Shown in pieces: positions 1 to 8,308 of a stretch of 64,000 nucleotides of DNA; within the stretch, counting starts at the first letter, position 1, and each line of letters starts with the position of its first letter. The stretch is from Streptomyces sp. HNM0575. GTDB lineage: Bacteria; Actinomycetota; Actinomycetes; Streptomycetales; Streptomycetaceae. The stretch lies in assembly GCF_012726265.1 (NCBI RefSeq), contig NZ_JAASAG010000007.1:62001-126000 (forward strand), written 5' to 3'. The position numbers and the translations under genes were made by a program. The notes beneath the pieces are model-generated. The model was given only the letters and a program-made list of their open reading frames with translations. It was not told the DNA's origin and ran no database searches.

Positions 1-80
1 CGAAGCTGGGCGCGCGGGACCGCGCCCAACTGGTAGTCGCCGCCTACGAGAACGGGCTCGTACGCCCCGGCTCCGGCTGA
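1..80 (+). CDS. LuxR-family response regulator, C-terminal fragment
   Basis: This is the last 25 codons of a gene that begins outside the window, read in the frame starting at base 3 and ending in TGA at 78-80. The translated tail (KLGARDRAQLVVAAYENGLV then RPGSG) matches the end of the LuxR/GerE helix-turn-helix of NarL-type response regulators, where a K-L-x-x-R-x-x-A/V-Q motif precedes the final helix. It would be a DNA-binding transcription regulator, probably partner of a sensor kinase upstream. It converges on the acetyltransferase. Only the family can be named. Confidence 0.75.
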   Translation, partial: KLGARDRAQLVVAAYENGLVRPGSG

Positions 81-165
81 GACTTGCGCTCCTCCCCGGC
101 CCCCGGATACCCCCGGGCCACCGCCTCCGGCGGCGTCCTCGCCCTCAGCGAAAGCCGCCCGCCCC

Positions 166-1083
166 TCAGAGAAACCCGCCCGAAGGGATGTAGGGCGTGG
201 GCGGCCGCATCCCGCGGAGGCACACATAGCCGCCCGTGCTCACCTCCAGCCCGGCCGCCAGCCCCACGTCCACTGCCCACTGCTGCTCGGCCGTCACCCC
301 GCGCACCGATGCGCGCGTGCCCTCGGGAAGGCTCAGCAGGGCGGCCGTCAGCAGGCGGCTGGCCAGCCGGCGGGAGGTGGCGGCGAGCAGTTCGACCCGG
401 CCGCCTTCGCGGAGGTAGCAGTAGCCGCTGCCGGTGAACTCGTCGACGACGAACAGCCGGTGATGGCGCACCAGGAACTCGTGGTCCACACCGTGCGCGC
501 CGCCGCGCAGCCGCCGGTCGACGCTGTCCATCATGTCCCGCTGGGCCGCGGACCCCACGACGACCGGTCCGTCGGGCGCCGCGAGCCGCCCCGGGTCCAC
601 CGTGCCGCTCAGCCGCATCGCCGGATGCAGGTCGAAGCCCGCCTTGCGGTACGCGCGCGCGGCCACCGGGTGCGGGGTGCAGGAGACCATGCCGCGCAGA
701 CAGGCCCTGCCGTACTGCACGGTGCGCTCCAGCAGCGCCGTGCCGACCCCCTTGCCCTGGGCCTCGGGCAGCACTGCCAGCAGCGCCAGCGCCCAGGTGC
801 CCTCCCGTATCAGCGACTGCGCGGCACCGACGGGACGCCCGCCCGCGTCCGTGGCGATCCAGCCGCCGGACGGATCGGTACGCGCGAGATGCCGGACCCG
901 CTCACGGCTGCGCGCGGGGGCCGGATCGTGGGGCACCGCGGGCGGGTTCGCGACGGTCGCGGCACCGGTCCCGGCGGCACCGGTCCCGGCACCGGAGGCG
1001 TCGGCGGCCGCGAAGGACGCCTCGGCCAGCCGCCGTACGGACTCGGCGTCCTCCTCGGTGTCCCGGACGGGTCGCAGCAGCAT
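166..1083 (-). CDS. GNAT-family N-acetyltransferase
   Basis: A 305-aa cytoplasmic protein. The N-terminal half carries a GNAT acetyl-CoA-binding signature near residues 108-125 (ALLAVLPEAQGKGVGTALLE), i.e. the beta4-alpha3 motif with Q-x-x-G-x-G. The second half could be a further degenerate GNAT-like fold, as in two-domain actinobacterial acetyltransferases. It starts 10 nt after the nadA stop on the same strand and has no obvious Shine-Dalgarno of its own, so it is probably co-transcribed and translationally dependent on nadA. The substrate is unknown; the link to NAD synthesis is positional only. Confidence 0.8.
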   Translation of the reverse strand: MLLRPVRDTEEDAESVRRLAEASFAAADASGAGTGAAGTGAATVANPPAVPHDPAPARSRERVRHLARTDPSGGWIATDAGGRPVGAAQSLIREGTWALALLAVLPEAQGKGVGTALLERTVQYGRACLRGMVSCTPHPVAARAYRKAGFDLHPAMRLSGTVDPGRLAAPDGPVVVGSAAQRDMMDSVDRRLRGGAHGVDHEFLVRHHRLFVVDEFTGSGYCYLREGGRVELLAATSRRLASRLLTAALLSLPEGTRASVRGVTAEQQWAVDVGLAAGLEVSTGGYVCLRGMRPPTPYIPSGGFL

Positions 1084-1093
1084 CGGCCGCAGA

Positions 1094-2290
1094 TTACGGC
1101 AGGGCCAGCATCCGCTCCAGCGCGAGCTTCGCGAACTTCTCGGTCTCCGCGTCGACTTCGATCCTGTTGACGACCTTGCCGTCCACCAGCGACTCCAGCG
1201 CCCAGACCAGATGCGGCAGGTCGATGCGGTTCATCGTCGAGCAGAAGCAGACCGTACGGTCGAGGAAGACGACCTCCTTGTCCTCGTCCGCGAAGCGGTC
1301 GGCGAGCCGCCGCACCAGGTTGAGTTCGGTGCCGACGGCCCACTTCGAACCGGCCGGCGCGGCCTCGAGCGCCTTGATGATGTGCTCCGTCGAGCCGACG
1401 TGGTCGGCCGCGGCGACGACCTCGTGCTTGCACTCGGGGTGCACCAGCACGTTGACGCCCGGGATGCGCTCGCGCACGTCGCGCACCGACTCCAGCGAGA
1501 AGCGCCCGTGCACCGAGCAGTGGCCGCGCCAGAGGATCATCCTCGCGTCCCGCAGTTGCTGCGCGGTCAGCCCGCCGCCCGGCTTGTGCGGGTTGTAGAC
1601 GACGCAGTCCTCCAGGGACATGCCCATCTCCCGCACGGCGGTGTTGCGCCCGAGGTGCTGGTCCGGCAGGAACAGCACCTTGCCGTCCTGCGGCCCGGCG
1701 CCGTCCGCCCGCTGCCCGAAGGCCCACTCCAGGGCCCGCCGTGCGTTGGACGACGTGCAGATGGTGCCGCCGTGCCTGCCGGTGAACGCCTTGATGTCGG
1801 CCGAGGAGTTCATGTACGAGACGGGCACCGTCACGTCCGCGACCCCCGCCTCGGTGAGCACGTCCCAGCACTCGGCGACCTGCTCGGCGGTGGCCATGTC
1901 GGCCATGGAGCAGCCCGCGGCCAGGTCGGGAAGGACGACCTTCTGCCGCTCGGAGGTGAGGATGTCGGCCGACTCGGCCATGAAGTGCACGCCGCAGAAG
2001 ACGATGTACTCCGCCTCGGGCCTGGCCGCCGCGTCCCGCGCCAGCTTGAAGGAGTCCCCGGTGACGTCCGCGAAGTCGATGACCTCGTCACGCTGGTAGT
2101 GATGGCCCAGTACGAAGACGCGCTCCCCGAGCTTCGCCTTCGCCGCGCGCGCACGCTCGACCAGATCCGGGTCCGAGGGAGCGGGGAGGTCCCCGGGGCA
2201 CTCGACGCCGCGCTCGCTCTTCGGGTCGGACTCGCGGCCGAGGAGCAGCAGCGCAAGCGGAGTCGGCTGTACGTCCAGTGGGGCGGTCAC
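1094..2290 (-). CDS. nadA: Quinolinate synthase NadA
   Basis: NadA condenses iminoaspartate with dihydroxyacetone phosphate to quinolinate, the precursor of NAD, using an oxygen-sensitive [4Fe-4S] cluster. Family hallmarks are visible: GHHYQRDEVIDFAD, FCGVHFMAESADIL, GCSMADMA, VHPECKHEVV and a late VCFCSTMNRID. These contain the Cys residues expected to ligate the cluster. I prefer the GTG at 2288-2290 (398 aa), because GGGAGG lies 9 nt upstream of it. An ATG at 2314 in the same frame would add 8 residues but has no ribosome-binding site. The usual partners nadB and nadC are not adjacent in this window. Confidence 0.93.
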   Translation of the reverse strand: MTAPLDVQPTPLALLLLGRESDPKSERGVECPGDLPAPSDPDLVERARAAKAKLGERVFVLGHHYQRDEVIDFADVTGDSFKLARDAAARPEAEYIVFCGVHFMAESADILTSERQKVVLPDLAAGCSMADMATAEQVAECWDVLTEAGVADVTVPVSYMNSSADIKAFTGRHGGTICTSSNARRALEWAFGQRADGAGPQDGKVLFLPDQHLGRNTAVREMGMSLEDCVVYNPHKPGGGLTAQQLRDARMILWRGHCSVHGRFSLESVRDVRERIPGVNVLVHPECKHEVVAAADHVGSTEHIIKALEAAPAGSKWAVGTELNLVRRLADRFADEDKEVVFLDRTVCFCSTMNRIDLPHLVWALESLVDGKVVNRIEVDAETEKFAKLALERMLALP

Positions 2291-2330
2291 AGCACCCACC
2301 CTCCCTTTCTCCATCGCCGCAAGCGGCTTT

Positions 2331-2379
2331 TCGTCTAACTGACGCTATTAATCATAACCGCTTCACGTCAGTTAGACGA
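2331..2379. promoter_or_regulatory. 14-bp perfect inverted repeat upstream of nadA
   Basis: TCGTCTAACTGACG at 2331-2344 is repeated exactly as its reverse complement at 2366-2379, with a 21-nt AT-rich spacer. On the minus strand the spacer contains TATGAT and TAATAG, plausible -10 hexamers for nadA. A dyad flanking a promoter directly upstream of an NAD-synthesis gene looks like a repressor operator. The regulator is not identifiable from the sequence. It could also serve the divergent Fe-S carrier gene at 2542. Confidence 0.6.
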
Positions 2380-2541
2380 TGGCGTTCGCGTCGATGTGAC
2401 GCATTCCCGGCCGCTTGTGGCGTGTGCGAGCATGAGTGAGGAGAACGACGTAGAAAAGAACGTGTCCCCCTGGAATGAATCCGGGACGCCGCCGGTTGCA
2501 GTCGGCGGCAGAGCAGTCCGAACAACCCGGGAGAGAAGCAG

Positions 2542-2895
2542 ATGTCCGTATCGGACGACACCGCTGTGAGCGAGGGCATCATCCTGTCCGACGCCGCCGC
2601 GGCGAAGGTCAAGAGCCTGCTCGAGCAGGAGGGCCGTGACGATCTGGCGCTTCGGGTCGCCGTCCAGCCCGGTGGCTGTTCCGGCCTTCGGTACCAGCTC
2701 TTCTTCGACGAGCGCTCGCTCGACGGCGACGTGATCAAGGACTTCGACGGTGTGAAGGTCGTCACCGACCGGATGAGCGCCCCGTACCTCGGCGGCGCCT
2801 CGATCGACTTCGTCGACACCATCGAGAAGCAGGGCTTCACGATCGACAATCCCAACGCGACGGGCTCCTGCGCCTGCGGCGACTCCTTCAACTGA
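2542..2895 (+). CDS. erpA: Iron-sulfur cluster insertion protein, ErpA/HesB type
   Basis: A 117-aa A-type carrier that accepts Fe-S clusters from a scaffold and passes them to apo-proteins. The three conserved cysteines sit in PGGCSGLRYQ and in the C-terminal GSCACGDSF motif, the standard A-type arrangement. An acidic N-terminal stretch of about 13 residues precedes the domain. The start is ATG with GGGAGAAG shortly upstream. It is divergent from nadA, itself an Fe-S enzyme, and also lies near the respiratory Rieske protein and a cysteine desulfurase. A strong hairpin follows the gene. Confidence 0.93.
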   Translation: MSVSDDTAVSEGIILSDAAAAKVKSLLEQEGRDDLALRVAVQPGGCSGLRYQLFFDERSLDGDVIKDFDGVKVVTDRMSAPYLGGASIDFVDTIEKQGFTIDNPNATGSCACGDSFN

Positions 2896-2944
2896 CGGGC
2901 CCGGCCGGCCGCGCTGCCGAGCGGAGACGCCTGAAACCGAAGAG

Positions 2945-2990
2945 GACGAAGGCGGCGGACTCCCCCCACCAGGGGTCCGCCGCCTTCGTC
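2945..2990. terminator. Terminator hairpin after erpA
   Basis: A 16-bp perfect stem (GACGAAGGCGGCGGAC at 2945-2960 pairing with 2975-2990) closes a 14-nt loop. It lies between erpA and the oppositely oriented gene ending at 3119, so it probably terminates both. There is no U-tract, as is usual in high-GC actinobacteria. Confidence 0.8.
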
Positions 2991-3118
2991 GTTCCGCCCC
3001 CGTGCTCCTCAGGTCTGCCGGTAAAGCTCTGCCGGTCGGTGCCGGACGGCTCCCGATGCGGGTGGTCCGGGGCGTCCGATTGTCGCTCTGGCGACATGTC
3101 TACCCAGTGTTCGCCGGT

Positions 3119-4849
3119 TCACTTGTGCGGAAGGGCATCTCCGTCCGCCGCGTCCACGACCTCGCGTCCGTCCAGCGCCCGGTCCAGCTTGACCTCGACA
3201 GTTCGCCGCTGGGCCATCTTCACGCACACCTTGCCCGGGTCCGTGTCCTTCGGCCGTACGGTCACCTCGACCCGTTTTCCGGACTCCTCGGCGCTCGCCT
3301 CGTAGCCGCCGCATACGCCGCCCCAGAAGGTGACCTTCAGGGTGCGGCCGTCCGTCTCGAAGGACTCGGCGGCCTGTGCGGGCGGCGCCCCGGCCTCCCC
3401 GGCCCGGCCGGAATCCGATCCGGAACCCGTGCCTGAGTCCGGTCCGGAACCCGGGGCCGATCCCGAATCCGATCCGGACCCCGGATCCGGGTCCGGGTCC
3501 GGTGCGGGGCCCGGTCGTGCGGGCCGCGCCGGCTTCAAGTACTCGGGTTCCACGGCCGGATGGGCCACGCTCACCCTGTGGTCGCCGCCGAGCCGCACCT
3601 CGTAGATCCACGACGGTACGAGCACGGGGGTGCCGTTGGTGTAGCGAGTCGCCAGCCCGAACTCCGCGCCGGTCACCTTCAGCGCCTTGCTGGGGGCGAC
3701 CTTCCCCTTCGGGTCCGGGCTCTTCGAATGCGGCTGCGCCTCGCTGACGCCTGCCGTGCCCGGCGAGCCCTGCCTGTTGAGCTGCTTGAGGGTGTCCTCG
3801 GCCGACATCACGGGGTACGTGGCGCCGCGGCGCAGCTTCCCGAGATTGCCGTGTGCCCGTACGACCTTGCCGTCCTCGTCGACGGTGAAGGTGCTGTTCC
3901 AGTCCTTCGCGGGCATGCCGTCGATCTTCGGTGTCGCGGTCACCATGCGCAGCGAGCCCGTGGTCACTCCGGCGTCCAGCCGGGCGCCGTTGAGCTTCAG
4001 CGTCTTCAGCAGCGGCCGTACGGCGCTCTTCGCCTTCTTCTCCGAGACCGGGTCGCCCTTGCCGGAACCGGGCATGCCCGGGCACCGGTCCGGGGCCTGG
4101 CTGCCCGGGTCCTCCTCGGGCGGTACGAAGCCGGAGCTTGAGCCGGGGCCCGAGCCCGGCACCGTGGGCAGCGGCTTGCCGCAGCGCAGCACGGGCCGGT
4201 CGTCGCCGGAGTGGTACGTCCAATTCCCGGTCATGCGGCCGTCGTTCACGGTGAGCGCGGTACCGCCCGCCGTACCGCCCGGGGACTTCCCGCCCTCGTC
4301 CACGACCCAGCGGCCGTCCTTCTTCTCCGGCTTGCCCGCCACGTCGAGCGCCTCGGCGAGCGCGGCGACCGAGGCCCGCTCGACGTGGGCCGGGCTGCGA
4401 TAGACGCTCGCGGTGCCGGGGCCGTCCGGCAGCTTGACGTCGGCCCGGAAGAGTCTGGGGTGCGGCTCGCCGGGTGCGATGCCGGGCCGTCCGCCGCCGT
4501 CCTTGCCGCTCTGCCCGGCGGCCACGAGCCCGTCCAGGGCCAGCTCGGGCGGTTCGGCCTCGCTGCCCGAACCTGCGGAGCCAGAGCCTCCGGCTCCGGC
4601 GGACCCCCGGTCGCCCGCGGCCGAGGCCCACCAGGCGCCCCCGCCGCCCGCCACCAGCACGGCAGCGGCCACCGCGAGGACGGACGCCCGGTGACGGCGG
4701 CGCCGCACGGGCCGCCGTCCGTCCGCGGATGTCCCGGAGCTCCCGGGCTCCTCGGAACGCGCTGATCCGCTGGGGGTGACCGGCTCGCCGGCACCCGCTG
4801 ATTCGGTGGGGCTCTCTCCGCCGTGCCCGGGGGACGGTTCGGTGTCCAC
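3119..4849 (-). CDS. Single-pass membrane protein with large extracytoplasmic region, unknown function
   Basis: A 576-aa protein I cannot assign to a named family. It has a charged, disordered cytoplasmic N-terminus, an RRRRHRAS anchor, one transmembrane helix at about residues 54-75 (VLAVAAAVLVAGGGGAWW), and a long extracellular region. Near residues 490-540 is a low-complexity linker of repeated PDPD and GSGSDSG units, followed by a C-terminal domain of about 85 residues. The start was placed at GTG 4847-4849, because AAGGAG lies 7 nt before it; a longer frame from 4921 lacks a binding site. Topology resembles anti-sigma-like or cell-wall-facing proteins, but no such domain is recognisable. 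It may be conserved at this position in Streptomyces. Confidence 0.75.
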   Translation of the reverse strand: MDTEPSPGHGGESPTESAGAGEPVTPSGSARSEEPGSSGTSADGRRPVRRRRHRASVLAVAAAVLVAGGGGAWWASAAGDRGSAGAGGSGSAGSGSEAEPPELALDGLVAAGQSGKDGGGRPGIAPGEPHPRLFRADVKLPDGPGTASVYRSPAHVERASVAALAEALDVAGKPEKKDGRWVVDEGGKSPGGTAGGTALTVNDGRMTGNWTYHSGDDRPVLRCGKPLPTVPGSGPGSSSGFVPPEEDPGSQAPDRCPGMPGSGKGDPVSEKKAKSAVRPLLKTLKLNGARLDAGVTTGSLRMVTATPKIDGMPAKDWNSTFTVDEDGKVVRAHGNLGKLRRGATYPVMSAEDTLKQLNRQGSPGTAGVSEAQPHSKSPDPKGKVAPSKALKVTGAEFGLATRYTNGTPVLVPSWIYEVRLGGDHRVSVAHPAVEPEYLKPARPARPGPAPDPDPDPGSGSDSGSAPGSGPDSGTGSGSDSGRAGEAGAPPAQAAESFETDGRTLKVTFWGGVCGGYEASAEESGKRVEVTVRPKDTDPGKVCVKMAQRRTVEVKLDRALDGREVVDAADGDALPHK

Positions 4850-5017
4850 GGCAATGCTCCTTCGGATCCGCCCGACCGCGTCTCCTGCCGCCCCTGCCTG
4901 CGGTGGGACCGCGATGGACATCTCTGTGACGGAGCCGGAGCCCGCGAGGTTCCCGCCGGCGCCGAGTAGTTCGCCCGTGCCCCTGCCCGTACGCAGGTGC
5001 CCGTGTGGTCCGTACGG

Positions 5018-5239
5018 TCACCAGTCCCCGTACTCGGACATCCCCTCCAGCAGCCGGGCCGACGCGGCCGGAACCCGGACCCCGTGCAGCGCCTCGTACG
5101 ACGCCGCCGGGCCCGCTGCGGGCACATCGCACCCCGTGACCCCCGTGACCGTCCAGTGCGGTGCCATGCGGGCGCAGTCGCCCAGCAACTGGTCCATGGA
5201 CTCGGGTTCCGCGGCCGTGCACCGCGCTGTGTTCAGCAT
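5018..5239 (-). CDS. Small hypothetical protein (73 aa)
   Basis: This frame runs from ATG at 5237-5239 to a stop at 5018 between the membrane protein gene and the divergent kinase gene. Nearly all of its codons end in G or C (about 67 of 73 by my count), which supports real coding. The protein holds three cysteines and a PAAGPAASYEALHGVRVPAA core, with no recognised domain, signal or membrane segment. No clear Shine-Dalgarno precedes the ATG, and an internal ATG at 5197 is also possible. Function unknown; existence moderately supported. Confidence 0.45.
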   Translation of the reverse strand: MLNTARCTAAEPESMDQLLGDCARMAPHWTVTGVTGCDVPAAGPAASYEALHGVRVPAASARLLEGMSEYGDW

Positions 5240-5377
5240 GAAGTCGACGCTACGCAGCAGGTGAGGCGCCTGGAAGGCCCTACTATCTGGTAGTTCCGTC
5301 CTGTTCGGTTGAGCCGGGGGAGCAGGTAGCGTGATGGTGCCATCCGACAGCGACCTCCGACAGGAGCAGTTTTCGCC

Positions 5378-6352
5378 GTGCGTATCGCAGTCACCGGCTC
5401 TATCGCGAATGACCACCTGATGACGTTCCCCGGCCGGTTCGCCGACCAGTTCGTCGCCGACCAGTTGCACACCGTCTCGCTCTCCTTCCTCGTCGACTCG
5501 CTCGAGATCAGGCGGGGCGGCGTGGGCGCCAACATCGCATTCGGAATGGGGCAGTTGGGGGCGAACCCGATCCTGGTCGGCGCCGCGGGCGAGGATTTCG
5601 AGGAGTACCGAGCCTGGCTCGACAGGCACGGGGTGGACACCGAGTCCGTCCACATCTCCGACGTGAGGCACACCGCCCGCTTCGTCTGCACCACCGACGA
5701 GGCACACAACCAGATCGGCTCCTTCTACACCGGAGCCATGAGCGAGGCCCGCCAGATCGAGCTCCAGAGCGTCGCGGAGCGAGTCGGCGACCTCGACCTC
5801 GTCTGCATCAGCGCCGACGACCCCGAGGCGATGACCCGCCACACCGAGGAGTGCCGCAAGCGCGGCATCCCCTTCGCCGCGGACTTCTCACAGCAGATCG
5901 CGCGCATGGAGGGCGAGGACATCCGCACCCTCATGGAGGGCGCGACGTACCTCTTCTCGAACGAGTACGAGAAGGAGCTCATCGAGACCAAGACCGGCTG
6001 GAGCGACAAGGAGATACTCGCCAAGGTCGGTACCCGCGTCGTCACGCTGGGCGCGAAGGGCGTCCGGATCGAGCGCGAGGGCCAGGAGCCCATCGTCGTC
6101 GGCGTCCCGAAGGAGGAGGCCAAGGCCGACCCCACCGGTGTGGGCGACGCGTTCCGCGCGGGCTTCCTCTCCGGCCTCGCCTGGGGCGTGAGCCTGGAGC
6201 GGGCCGCTCAGATCGGCTGCATGCTGGCCACCCTCGTCATCGAGACGGTGGGCACGCAGGAGTACGAGCTGCGGCGCGCCCACTTCATGGAGCGCTTCAC
6301 CAAGCAGTACGGCGAGGAGGCGGCCGCGGAGGTCGCCGCGCATCTGAACTGA
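5378..6352 (+). CDS. adoK: PfkB-family carbohydrate kinase, adenosine kinase-like
   Basis: A 324-aa ribokinase-family enzyme that closely resembles the mycobacterial adenosine kinase AdoK (adenosine to AMP). Shared motifs include AVTGSIANDHLM at the N-terminus, SLSFLVDSL, the GG substrate-binding turn RRGGVGANIAFGMG, NDPEAM-like ADDPEAMTRHTEEC, and the catalytic PfkB signature DPTGVGDAFRAGF near residue 250. Within PfkB, that last motif carries the anion hole and the Asp base. The start is GTG with AGGAG 11 nt upstream. It is convergent with the NifS-TusA gene. Adenosine is the likeliest substrate, but another nucleoside or sugar cannot be excluded. Confidence 0.85.
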   Translation: MRIAVTGSIANDHLMTFPGRFADQFVADQLHTVSLSFLVDSLEIRRGGVGANIAFGMGQLGANPILVGAAGEDFEEYRAWLDRHGVDTESVHISDVRHTARFVCTTDEAHNQIGSFYTGAMSEARQIELQSVAERVGDLDLVCISADDPEAMTRHTEECRKRGIPFAADFSQQIARMEGEDIRTLMEGATYLFSNEYEKELIETKTGWSDKEILAKVGTRVVTLGAKGVRIEREGQEPIVVGVPKEEAKADPTGVGDAFRAGFLSGLAWGVSLERAAQIGCMLATLVIETVGTQEYELRRAHFMERFTKQYGEEAAAEVAAHLN

Positions 6353-6444
6353 CGCGCGTCCGAAGGCATCCGTACTCGGGCGCAGGTGAACGAGCTGCGC
6401 CGAGTGCGCACTTGTGACGTGCTGTGACGTGCTGACGCAGTCCG

Positions 6445-6484
6445 CGGACGGGCGGGGCGGCCAACCGGCTGCCCCGCCCGTCCG
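6445..6484. terminator. Bidirectional terminator hairpin
   Basis: A 14-bp perfect stem (CGGACGGGCGGGGC at 6445-6458 with its complement at 6471-6484) and a 12-nt loop lie in the middle of the 228-bp gap between the convergent kinase and NifS-TusA genes. Confidence 0.75.
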
Positions 6485-6580
6485 GTTGCAGGACCCGATG
6501 TACGGACCCGTCGTACGGACCTGTCGCACGGCCGGGCCCATCTGCCCCTTCGCCAGGGGGAGTCGGGCGGCCGGGCGCGG

Positions 6581-8062
6581 TCAGCTGAGGCGGCGCACCC
6601 TGAACTCCTCGCCGTCGGCACCCAGATACTCCTGTCCGCGCATCTCGCACCAGGCCGGGATGTCCACGCGGGCTGCCTCGTCGTCCGCGAGGACCCGGAC
6701 GACACCGCCCAGGGGCACCTCGCCGATCACCTTGGCCAGTTCGATCACCGGGAGCGGGCAGAGCGAACCGAGCGCGTCGACCGTCACGGAGGGCTCGCCC
6801 GGCGCGTGAGCGGACGCGGACGCCCGTGCCCCCTCCGCTTCGGCTTCCGCTTCGAGTCCTGTCGCCGTCGCCGTCGCCGTCCCCGTCCGCGCCGTCCGCC
6901 TCTCCGGCGCACCGTTCCGCCCGCCGGGACCGGCCAGTTGCTCCCGCACCTCTCGTACGGCCTCCGGAAGGATCTCCAGGAAGCGCTCCACGTCCTCCTC
7001 CGCCGAACCGACGGACCCCGGCGGCAGCGACAGGCGGATGTTCCCCTCGGAGAGCACGCCCATCGCCCGCAGCACATGGCTCGGCGTCAGCGTGCTGGAC
7101 GTGCACGACGAGCCCGAGGAGACCGAGAAGCCCTGCCGGTCCAGCGCGTGCAGCAGGGCCTCCCCGTCCACGTAAAGGCAGGAGAAGGTCACGAGGTTCG
7201 GCAGCCGCCGCACCGGGTCGCCGACGACCTCGACGTCCGGAACCGACTCCGGAACCCGGGCCCGCACCCGGTCCACCAGGGCGCGCAGCCGGGCCGCGGT
7301 CGCGTCCGCCTCCGCACGTACCGCGCGCAGCGACGCCGCCGCTGCCACGATCGCCGGAATGTTCTCGAAGCCCGAAGCCCGCCCCGACTCCCGCTCGTCA
7401 ACGGGCGCGGGCGGCGCGAAACGTACCCCCTTGCGTACGGCCAGCAGCCCCACGCCCGGCGGCCCGCCCCACTTGTGCGCGCTGCCCGCGAGCAGCGACC
7501 AGGCGTCGCCGTGCCGGCCCCACGCCAGCGACTGGGCCGCGTCGACGAGGAGGGGAATGCCGGCGTCGGCGCACACCCCGGCCACCTCCGTGACGGGCTG
7601 CTCCGTACCCACCTCATGGTTGGCCGACTGGAGGCAGGCCAGCGCGGTGTCATCGCCGAGCGCCGCCCGGAAGCCCGCGGGCGCCGCACGGCCCGTGCGG
7701 TCGACGGGCACCTCGGTCACGAGTCCGCCCGCGGCCTCGTGGGCTGCGGCCGCGTGCAGGACCGCAGAGTGCTCGACCGCGGAGACCACCAGGCGCCGCC
7801 CCGCCCGGCGCCGCCCGGCGAGCGCGCCCGCGATGCCCGTGTGCAGGGCGCGGGTCCCCGACGTGGTGAACACCAGCTCATCCGGGCGGCATCCGACCGC
7901 CTCGGAGGCCGTCTCGCGCGCCGCGTCCAGCAGCATCCGGGCCCGCCGGCCCTCGCGGTGCAGCCGCGCGGGGTCGGCCCAGCCCTCGTCCAGCGCGGCG
8001 GTCAGCGCCTCGCGGGCGACGGGGTGCAGGGGTACGGAGGACGCGGCGTCGAAGTAGGGCAC
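6581..8062 (-). CDS. Cysteine desulfurase-TusA sulfurtransferase fusion
   Basis: A 493-aa two-domain protein. Residues 1-365 are a class V aminotransferase fold of the NifS/IscS type, with the PLP lysine in SAHKWGG (K197), the cofactor Asp-x-x-Gln pair in VDAAQSLAWG and a candidate persulfide Cys in SVSSGSSCTSS (C320). A low-complexity linker (about 375-423) leads to a TusA domain whose LGSLCPLPVIE motif holds the sulfur-accepting Cys435. In known systems desulfurase and TusA are separate partners passing sulfur; here they are one chain. The start is GTG at 8060-8062 with only a weak GGGAG upstream. It is divergent from ctaC. The final sulfur acceptor is unknown. Confidence 0.88.
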   Translation of the reverse strand: MPYFDAASSVPLHPVAREALTAALDEGWADPARLHREGRRARMLLDAARETASEAVGCRPDELVFTTSGTRALHTGIAGALAGRRRAGRRLVVSAVEHSAVLHAAAAHEAAGGLVTEVPVDRTGRAAPAGFRAALGDDTALACLQSANHEVGTEQPVTEVAGVCADAGIPLLVDAAQSLAWGRHGDAWSLLAGSAHKWGGPPGVGLLAVRKGVRFAPPAPVDERESGRASGFENIPAIVAAAASLRAVRAEADATAARLRALVDRVRARVPESVPDVEVVGDPVRRLPNLVTFSCLYVDGEALLHALDRQGFSVSSGSSCTSSTLTPSHVLRAMGVLSEGNIRLSLPPGSVGSAEEDVERFLEILPEAVREVREQLAGPGGRNGAPERRTARTGTATATATGLEAEAEAEGARASASAHAPGEPSVTVDALGSLCPLPVIELAKVIGEVPLGGVVRVLADDEAARVDIPAWCEMRGQEYLGADGEEFRVRRLS

Positions 8063-8308
8063 ATGTGAACGCTAACGCGCTCCCGGCGCAGTACCGAGAG
8101 GACGCCGCCCGGCCCCGACAGGACGCCACAAGGCCGCTGTTGAGGGGTGCGCGGCGCGTTGGGGACCCTCCCAGCGAGGCCCTGAGAAGGGTCCAGTAAG
8201 GTTTGCCCCGCATAAACATCCAAACCCCTGCCCGCGCCAGGGCCCGCGCCCGACCAGCAAAACGGCCGAGCCGGTATCGGGCGGGCGAGACTCTCGGGAA
8301 GGCGCTAC

